Positions 58,198 to 64,000 of a stretch of 64,000 nucleotides of DNA are shown piece after piece. Where the stretch lies: NCBI RefSeq assembly GCF_000482485.1, contig NZ_AXVK01000021.1, positions 124,001 through 188,000 of the forward strand, written 5' to 3'. The notes under the pieces were generated by a model. That model had not been told where the DNA came from, made no database searches, and was given only the letters and a program-made list of their open reading frames with translations. The DNA is from Paucisalibacillus globulus DSM 18846. Lineage in GTDB: Bacteria > Bacillota > Bacilli > Bacillales > Amphibacillaceae. Within the stretch, counting starts at the first letter, position 1. The number at the start of each line of letters is the position of its first letter. A program made the position numbers and the translations under genes.

Positions 58198-59196
58198 CTA
58201 CTTCAACCATCTATTAACCATCTCTATATCAAAATCCTTATAACCTTGCTGTTTACTCCAAGCTTTCATATACCCGTAATCTGGATGATTCTGGTCAGCC
58301 ATAATTTCAAGAAAGACTTCATATCCACCTTCTCCACCTACATCCTCGGGTGGTGTATTTCCTTCTCCATCAACGCAGATAGGGTAATTCTTATCATAAT
58401 CCTCAATCACGCGTTCTACCTGAATATCATGTATCCAACTATCACCAAAATCATAAATATAGGTTACGTTAGCTGGCATGTATTCGGAAAGCTTTACTGT
58501 ATGGTCCATTTTTTTCAGGATATTACCGTCCCCATAGTTAAATGCCTCCTGATCACATACAAGATTAGCAATTGGTTTATACCCTTCCTCGTTAAATGCT
58601 GGATGGTTAGGATTAAGTGGAAGGTTAGATTTTTTATTATCAAAAATATAGAACTCATGTAGGTGATAATTCTCCCAACCAAATGCGGTCTGAATCACAT
58701 CATGTAATTGACTGAAGGTGATATTTATCGGAACAATTAATTTCCGGTATATTTTCCTATTTTGAAGACGCAATGTTATTTTCATCTCTAGAGCAGTTGA
58801 TTGGAACACCGGGATACCTATTAATTCCTCCAGGTCCTTATACATCACTTCATTAGGATGGAAGTAACTTTTATTTCCATCACCAACTAAATCCCGGCTA
58901 AGATGGAGGCTTAGGGTAGGTTGATAGATTGTGTCAGGGTCCAGTAATTCTCCAAGATAATACAATGTTTCACATGCTCTGTTCATCCTTGCCACTAATT
59001 TTCTATCAGACGTTTTCGTATAAGTAATCTCTTCGGCAGATTGAAGAAACTGATCGATTACTTCATTCTGTATACCCTCATGTTCGAATGCGTTCTGAAT
59101 CGCTTGGACAACGATTTTATCTAGACTTTTAAATTCCTTTGCTTTTAATCCATGTAAAACAATCACGTATCGATTCTTATCGTTCACTAGTACCAT
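58198..59196 (-). CDS. pRiA4b ORF-3-like protein
   Basis: 332 residues. The C-terminal two thirds have YRKLIVPINITFSQLHDVIQ, AFGWENYHLHEFYIF, TYIYDFGDSWIHDI and DGEGNTPPEDVGG, the pRiA4b ORF-3 (TnpR-like) family signature. The N-terminal 130 residues are a separate helical region. The family is linked to plasmids and mobile DNA; its function is unknown. Confidence 0.85.
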   Translation of the reverse strand: MVLVNDKNRYVIVLHGLKAKEFKSLDKIVVQAIQNAFEHEGIQNEVIDQFLQSAEEITYTKTSDRKLVARMNRACETLYYLGELLDPDTIYQPTLSLHLSRDLVGDGNKSYFHPNEVMYKDLEELIGIPVFQSTALEMKITLRLQNRKIYRKLIVPINITFSQLHDVIQTAFGWENYHLHEFYIFDNKKSNLPLNPNHPAFNEEGYKPIANLVCDQEAFNYGDGNILKKMDHTVKLSEYMPANVTYIYDFGDSWIHDIQVERVIEDYDKNYPICVDGEGNTPPEDVGGEGGYEVFLEIMADQNHPDYGYMKAWSKQQGYKDFDIEMVNRWLK

Positions 59197-59292
59197 TGTC
59201 TTTCTGCGATTTAAGATTCCTATGTTAGCATGCCAGGATGTGAGTGGATTCTCCTCCTCAACTATGTTTGGCTTTAATTTTAATAGAAAATT

Positions 59293-59847
59293 TCATATAA
59301 GATCGAAAAAGGAATCCTGTCCTATATGTTGAACATAGTCCATGGCAAGCTTCTGTAAATTTTCTGAGCTATCTAAATCTATCCAATCCTCAATACCGCC
59401 TAAAAAACAAAAACGTTCAACGGCAAAGATTCGGTTCTGTATATCAATTAGTGTAAAGCGCAGCATGGTCTCATAGTCTTTATATTTATCAAAGTTTACA
59501 CCAGATGTAAATGGTGTAAGATTTTGTAATTCGTCTATTGGTGTCGATACGGTGTAAATATAGATATATTCCTTTTTGACATCTATTTTAAAATCCTTAA
59601 TTGGGCAATGTTTTTCCATAGCTGTTTCAATGGTTTTGATTTCGTTATCATTAATCAATTGTTTAAGGATCTTTCGTAAATAAACTTTACCATTTGGATC
59701 TTCATAGATTTCATAACCCTCTGGAATTTCTCGGACGTCTGCTCCTGCACTCTTTTTAGCAAAGTGATAAGTAGTATTTCCCTTTTTAGTAAGCCGACTA
59801 TGTAAATAATACATGTCACCACGAAAGTTCTTATACATTACAATCAT
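59293..59847 (-). CDS. Hypothetical protein, 184 residues
   Basis: A soluble protein starting MYKNFRGDMYYLHSRLTKKG, with EIPEGYEIYEDPNGKVYLRK and FAVERFCFLGGIEDWIDLDS. It precedes the pRiA4b ORF-3 gene on the same strand and may be co-transcribed. No family recognised with confidence. Confidence 0.65.
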   Translation of the reverse strand: MIVMYKNFRGDMYYLHSRLTKKGNTTYHFAKKSAGADVREIPEGYEIYEDPNGKVYLRKILKQLINDNEIKTIETAMEKHCPIKDFKIDVKKEYIYIYTVSTPIDELQNLTPFTSGVNFDKYKDYETMLRFTLIDIQNRIFAVERFCFLGGIEDWIDLDSSENLQKLAMDYVQHIGQDSFFDLI

Positions 59848-60221
59848 TTTTTACACCACTTTCTAACTAATTTGAATAACATACTACAAGTATAACAAGT
59901 TGATAGTGCTTATTGCCAAATATACATAATGAGGAACAGCCCTAGTTCAACACCAAAAATCATCCGTTCACGAATATGTACGAATGTGACCAATATCAAA
60001 ACGGAGATAAAACTTTCCCTTTTACTTGCTTAACCCCTTTAGTACCAACGATTTCAGCGGTTTCTGAAGTTTCAAATAAAACCCACCTACTGTGACATAG
60101 TCTTGTGAACCCAATCACATACAAAATCATCTTTATTTTATATAATGTACGTGTAGATAAAAGAAGAGCGCTCTTTCATCCACAATATACCGAATTATAA
60201 AAAAATACGGGAGTGAATGAA
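59848..60221. other. Intergenic stretch without a supported gene
   Basis: Separates divergent genes. A TATATAATG near 60136-60146 could be the -10 of the nirK promoter; AGAGCGCTCT at 60164-60173 is a 10-bp palindrome just downstream of it. No gene was seen. Confidence 0.45.
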
Positions 60222-61268
60222 TTGGGAAAAATGAAGAAGACAATGTTTGTTGGTGCAATTGGATTAGCATTGCTTTTAGCAGGTTGTGGTGATGATACTG
60301 CTACTACAGATGATTCAGAAAAATCGAATGACAAAGTAAGTGCGGAAGAAAGTAAAGCTACAGAAACAAAAGTTATTGGGGCACATGAAGATTTAAATCA
60401 GGAACCAATCCCTATTAAGTTTGAAAGGATTGGTGAACATGAAGTAAATATTGAAATGACTGCCCAAATTACAGATATAGAAATTGCTAAAGGTGAAATA
60501 TATAAGGCTTGGACATTTAATGGGGAAGCACCTGGACCATTAGTTGTTGTAAATGAAGGGGATACAATGAATTTCACCCTAAAGAACTTGGATCCTGCTA
60601 TTCCACACAGCATGGATTTCCACGCAGTTGAAACGTCTCCAACAAAGAACTTTATCGATATAGAGCCGAATGAAAGTGGAACTTTCACGTTCACAGCGAA
60701 TAGACCTGGGGTGTTTATGTACCACTGTGCTACTGGTCCGGCACTATCTCATATCGCCAATGGAATGCATGGTGTCGTCATTGTTAAACCAAAAGACGGC
60801 TACCCAACGGATGACCAGGTTGACAAAGAATTCGCTTTAATTCAAAACGAATGGTATAACTACAATGATTTAGAAGATTTTACAGATGGTACTCCTAACC
60901 AAGTTGTATTCTCTACAAAAGCATTAAAAGAAGGAGATCGTAATACAAACGGAGATACTTTCACATTAAAGGATGAGCCTTTAGAGGCAAAAGTGGGAGA
61001 ACGAATTCGTCTCTATGTTAACAACGTTGGACCGAACCAAGTAAGTTCCTTCCATGTTGTTGGTGCACAGTTCGATGTGACCTATTTAGATGGAAACCCA
61101 GAAAATGTTCTAAAAGGGATGCAGACCGTCCAATTGCCAGCTAGTGGAGGAGCGGTTGTTGAGTTTGAAGTATTTGAAGAGGGGGACTATACAATTGTAA
61201 CCCACCAATTCAACCACGTTCAAAAAGGTGCAGCTGCGATTATTCGAGTAACAGCTGATGGTGAATAA
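60222..61268 (+). CDS. nirK: Copper nitrite reductase, lipoprotein form
   Basis: 348 residues from TTG 60222 (GGAG 8 nt upstream). The signal peptide ends in a lipobox LLLAGC. Cupredoxin domain 1 has WTFNGEAPGPLVVVNEGD, PHSMDFHAVE (type 1 and type 2 His) and FMYHCATGPALSHIANGM (His-Cys, His, Met). Domain 2 has SSFHVVGAQFDVTYLDG and IVTHQFNHVQKGA with the third type 2 His. The sequence closely follows Geobacillus NirK. It reduces nitrite to NO outside the membrane, in denitrification or nitrite removal. No nor or nos gene is in view. Confidence 0.9.
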   Translation: MGKMKKTMFVGAIGLALLLAGCGDDTATTDDSEKSNDKVSAEESKATETKVIGAHEDLNQEPIPIKFERIGEHEVNIEMTAQITDIEIAKGEIYKAWTFNGEAPGPLVVVNEGDTMNFTLKNLDPAIPHSMDFHAVETSPTKNFIDIEPNESGTFTFTANRPGVFMYHCATGPALSHIANGMHGVVIVKPKDGYPTDDQVDKEFALIQNEWYNYNDLEDFTDGTPNQVVFSTKALKEGDRNTNGDTFTLKDEPLEAKVGERIRLYVNNVGPNQVSSFHVVGAQFDVTYLDGNPENVLKGMQTVQLPASGGAVVEFEVFEEGDYTIVTHQFNHVQKGAAAIIRVTADGE

Positions 61269-61298
61269 TAGAACAATATCAGAACTATAACTCTCTTA

Positions 61299-61333
61299 GG
61301 AAACAAGGGGCTATTACCCCTGTTTCCTTTTTT
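61299..61333 (+). terminator. Terminator after nirK
   Basis: GGAAACAAGGGG pairs with CCCCTGTTTCC (one bulge) and is followed by TTTTTTT. The next 290 nt up to the riboswitch show no gene. Confidence 0.85.
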
Positions 61334-61625
61334 CTATGGATAGGACTATTGTTAAAATAGCGCCCAACAGCTCATAATAAGAATATGAAAATGCGAATAT
61401 TTAATTATAAAATTTTATAAAAGTTCGGTTTTTGCTATAATGGGTATATCTGAAAAATATCAAAGAAAACAATGAAACGATAGCTTAAATAGCCAATTGT
61501 TCTACGTAAACTTAATGATATCAATGGTTTTCACGGAATTTTAAATAGAATGAATTTTAGTTCTTCATTCTGTTCTCTTGCAATATATCGCTTGGGTGGT
61601 ATACTAAAGGCGAACTTAATCATCG

Positions 61626-61697
61626 TTTTCATATAATAGTGGGGATATGGCCTACAAGTATCTACCAGTTTACCGTAAATAAACTGACTATGGAAAG
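61626..61697 (+). promoter_or_regulatory. Purine riboswitch, guanine class, before the BMP lipoprotein
   Basis: TTCATATAAT, GGATATGGCC, AGTATCTACCAG, TACCGTAAATA and GACTATGGAAA form the complete aptamer; the C in GACTATG again marks guanine/hypoxanthine specificity. P2 and P3 arms (GTGG/CCTAC; GTTTA/TAAAC) differ from the copy at 25193 by compensating changes. Confidence 0.9.
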
Positions 61698-61830
61698 CAA
61701 GTACGGAATAACTTCTATTTTACTATCAGATATACAAGTTGATAGTAAAGAGTCAGACATCGATTTTCGCAGAAATTGACGACAAGTCGTGTTGTATTTA
61801 TTAGATGTTTTCTGATTTCGAACTAACAAG

Positions 61831-61876
61831 GCTCGAAATACATGCTTTTTCATGGCATGTGTTTCGAGCTTTTTTC
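61831..61876 (+). terminator. Expression-platform terminator of the second riboswitch
   Basis: GCTCGAAATACATGC pairs with GCATGTGTTTCGAGC and is followed by TTTTTT. Confidence 0.85.
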
Positions 61877-61877
61877 T

Positions 61878-61968
61878 GTAGGTAGATAGGAAAGTATAAA
61901 CACTTTCCGCACGTATAGAAAAACTAACGCATTCGTTAAATAATGAGCGAATGTGAGTTTTTCTAAGT
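61878..61968. repeat. Dispersed hairpin repeat, copy C
   Basis: TAGGTAGATAGGAAAGTATA, ACTTTCCGCACGTATAG, GAAAAACTAACGCATTCG and AGCGAATGTGAGTTTTTC: the same element as at 42254 and 47942, with several substitutions. It sits between the riboswitch terminator and the gene it controls. Confidence 0.7.
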
Positions 61969-62128
61969 TTATATGAAAAAGTGAATACATCAAGAGGAGT
62001 AGGGGGAGTGTAATCGGCTTTTTGCGTTGAACAATAATGAGAAATGATAGTGCCTATTTTGAATTTTTTAGAAAAGATAAGAGAAAATATAATTATATGG
62101 TTTACGAAAGAATGAGGAGGAAAAAAAT

Positions 62129-63238
62129 ATGAAAAATCGTTTTGGATTACTGTTCGTTTTACTTCTTTCAATAGGGATGATTTTAGCAGCATGTGGTGGA
62201 GCAACAGATGAAGAGAATAAGGATAAAGGTAATAACGATTCCGCTTCTAAAAATGGAGAAGCTTCTGCAGACTATAAAGTTGCTATGGTTACAGATGAAG
62301 GTGGCGTAGATGATAAATCATTCAACCAATCAGCTTGGGAAGGTATCCAAGCATGGGGAGAAGCTATTGGCTTATCTAAAGGTGAAGGATTTGATTATGC
62401 ACAGTCAAATGATAAAGCGGAATACATGCCGAATATAACTCGTTTTGTTCGTGATGAATATGATCTAATTTTTGGTGTTGGTTTTAAATTAAAAGAAGAT
62501 CTTCAACTAGCTGCAGAACAATATCCAGATAATAATTTTGCTATTGTTGATGAAGTGGTTGATGCTCCGAATGCTACTAGTATTACGTTTAAAGAACATC
62601 AAGGTTCATTCCTTGTAGGAGTGGCAGCTGCTTTGAAAACTAAAACAAATAAAGTTGGGTTTGTTGGTGGAATTAAATCTCCTTTAATCACTAAATTTGA
62701 ATCTGGATTTATTGCAGGTGTTAAATCTGTGAATGCTGACATTGAAGTGGACGTTCAATATGCGGAATCTTTCACAGATCCAGCAAGAGGTAAAATTATC
62801 GCAGCTAATATGTATGATAATGGTGTAGATGTGATTTATCATGCATCTGGTGGAACAGGAAATGGTGTATTTAACCAAGCAAAAGATATGAAGCAAAATG
62901 ACCCTGACAGTGAAATCTGGGTAATCGGTGTAGACCGTGATCAGCACGAAGAAGGTCAAATTGGGGATCATAACATTACATTAACTTCCATGGTCAAACG
63001 TGTTGATGTTGCAGTACAAGATCTTATTAATCGAGGTATGGATGGAAAATTCCCTGCTGGAGAGGTACTAGAATATGGTATTGAAGAAAATGCTATATTA
63101 ATCGCTAATACCAATGAAGAAGCAATGACAGAAGAGATTATTTCTACTGTGAAAGAATGGGAAGAAAAGGTCCTTAATGGTGAAGTGGAAGTACCACAAA
63201 CTGAAGAAGAATTAGAGAAATACGTGGATTCATTATAG
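62129..63238 (+). CDS. BMP-family nucleoside-binding lipoprotein
   Basis: 369 residues. The signal peptide ends MILAACGG (lipobox). The mature part has the BMP/PnrA-like fold: VAMVTDEGGVDDKSFNQSAW, FVGGIKSPLITKFESGFIAG, YHASGGTGNGVF and VIGVDRDQ. Such proteins deliver purine nucleosides to an ABC importer (NupABC/BmpA type). The upstream guanine riboswitch agrees with a nucleoside ligand. AATGAGGAGG lies ahead of the ATG. The ABC partner genes are not adjacent. Confidence 0.9.
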   Translation: MKNRFGLLFVLLLSIGMILAACGGATDEENKDKGNNDSASKNGEASADYKVAMVTDEGGVDDKSFNQSAWEGIQAWGEAIGLSKGEGFDYAQSNDKAEYMPNITRFVRDEYDLIFGVGFKLKEDLQLAAEQYPDNNFAIVDEVVDAPNATSITFKEHQGSFLVGVAAALKTKTNKVGFVGGIKSPLITKFESGFIAGVKSVNADIEVDVQYAESFTDPARGKIIAANMYDNGVDVIYHASGGTGNGVFNQAKDMKQNDPDSEIWVIGVDRDQHEEGQIGDHNITLTSMVKRVDVAVQDLINRGMDGKFPAGEVLEYGIEENAILIANTNEEAMTEEIISTVKEWEEKVLNGEVEVPQTEEELEKYVDSL

Positions 63239-63245
63239 TAAGGGA

Positions 63246-63275
63246 GGGAAGGCTTATGTTAGCCTTCCCTTTTAT
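63246..63275 (+). terminator. Terminator after the BMP lipoprotein
   Basis: GGGAAGGCT pairs with AGCCTTCCC over a 6-nt loop, followed by TTTTATTATTTTT. Confidence 0.85.
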
Positions 63276-63447
63276 TATTTTTCAGTTGAAGATGGAGAGA
63301 CAGTTCCTCCAAAACGATGTGAAACAACTTTTTTAAAAAGTTATTGTAGCCTTTTATTGCATATGTCGGAATATTATGCAAAAATCAATGTAACTAAAAT
63401 AGAATTAAGGAATGTAATGTTCTTTCTAGGGGGAAAACAATACAATA

Positions 63448-63999
63448 TGCAATTTGAAATTAGAAATTTTAAAAAAGAGGATATGCCATTGTTAGGTGAC
63501 TTCTACCAAGCAGTTACGAGAGATAGAAAGGTTGTGTTTTGGTGGGTTGGCCCGGAGCAGAATTGGGATAATGTGTTTTGTGCTTTTGAAAAAGGAAGAA
63601 TGGTTGCTAAAGGCCAGGTAGAGATTATTAATAGTATTTCAGATGGACACCCGGAAGAGAGTAGACATAGTATTTATTTGAATTTAAAGACCTTGCCTGA
63701 TAGGGAGTTAGATTTTGATTTACTGAACAGGCTGTATGAATCATTATATGGCCGTGCCTTAGAGCTGAAACAGCAACTTTCAGCTAATTACCGAACCAAT
63801 CTTTGTGTAGGAAATTTCGGAACGGAAGTAAATAACAATCGCTACTTTTTAGAAGAGAAAGGTTTTCGTCAGTTAGAAACCTTGTATACAATGGAAAGAG
63901 ATTTGCATCAACCAATCAATCCTGTTGTCTTACCTCATTCTAAGTTGAAATCAGACTTTTGGAAGATGGATAGTTTAGAAGAAGAAAAGCTTTATTTAG
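63448..63999 (+). CDS. GNAT-like acetyltransferase (runs off the right edge)
   Basis: Open from ATG 63448 for 184 codons to the end of the window. The start MQFEIRNFKKEDMPLLGDFY and NNNRYFLEEKGFRQLETLYT fit a GNAT fold in which the second motif is the end of the acetyl-CoA domain; a further C-terminal domain seems to follow. GGGGGAAAA lies 18 nt ahead of the ATG, a weak fit. Confidence 0.65.
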
Positions 64000-64000
64000 A

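Noticed and set aside
61662-62204. 180-codon minus-strand frame over the second riboswitch
   Set aside because: It runs antisense through the aptamer, terminator, repeat and the start of the lipoprotein gene; a by-product of those sequences.

Overview
The window comes from a low-GC Gram-positive bacterium of the Bacillaceae, most like Oceanobacillus, Ornithinibacillus or Virgibacillus. The signs are strong AGGAGG ribosome binding sites, frequent TTG starts, T-box leaders, guanine riboswitches, a NirK lipoprotein of the Geobacillus type, and DUF3231, DUF2207 and CD3324-family proteins. All names rest on reading motifs; no database search was possible.

The centrepiece is a two-part class III (LanKC) lanthipeptide locus at about 10.4-24.9 kb. 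The left part runs rightwards: one short precursor with an FTWKC core (11051), eleven tandem precursor genes with SLLSxGC cores (11260-13223), an ABC exporter (13430) and a three-domain lyase/kinase/cyclase synthetase (15175). The right part holds a second ABC exporter (minus strand, 17978), an Rgg/MutR-like regulator (19827), two intact FTWKC precursors plus a third broken by a +1 frameshift (minus strand, 20771-21195), a second Rgg-like regulator (minus strand, 21427) and a second synthetase (22419). A 16-bp palindrome, GTTTC-N6-GAAAC, occurs four times. At three of the four sites, those before the FTWKC genes of both parts and before the second synthetase, it lies exactly 29 nt ahead of a -10-like hexamer. 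This ties the two parts into what looks like one peptide-regulated system. No leader protease is encoded nearby.

Left flank (0-10.1 kb): the end of a large catalase, a DUF2207 membrane protein, a lipase-like gene with two duplicated membrane-anchored partner proteins and a duplication scar, then GNAT, VanZ, DUF1697, M23 peptidase and EcsC genes. Between the last two lies a decayed copy of a type I toxin locus whose intact relative is at 57.9 kb.

Metabolic block (25-31.7 kb): adenine deaminase behind a guanine-class riboswitch, a PutP-like sodium/solute symporter, a DAO-family FAD oxidoreductase and a CdaR-like regulator.

Two accessory stretches (31.7-38 kb and 54-57.7 kb) are made of single-gene units (acetyltransferase, nucleotidyltransferase, DinB, HAD and unknown proteins). 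They are separated by copies of a terminator-like element with the core GGGTGCAATAGTTGAA and by a pair of about 170-bp repeats. They contain many broken genes, including a tyrosine recombinase with two nonsense codons, and look like a cassette-exchange region.

Remaining genes: ornithine cyclodeaminase family, a DUF3231 gene frameshifted at a homopolymer, a ThrRS lacking its editing half behind two tandem T-boxes, an ECF sigma/anti-sigma pair, a GC-rich phosphotransferase framed by hairpins, a short UvrA paralogue, an ArsR-AHSA1 regulator with a long inverted repeat, an FMN reductase, a pRiA4b ORF-3 protein, NirK and a riboswitch-controlled BMP-type nucleoside-binding lipoprotein.
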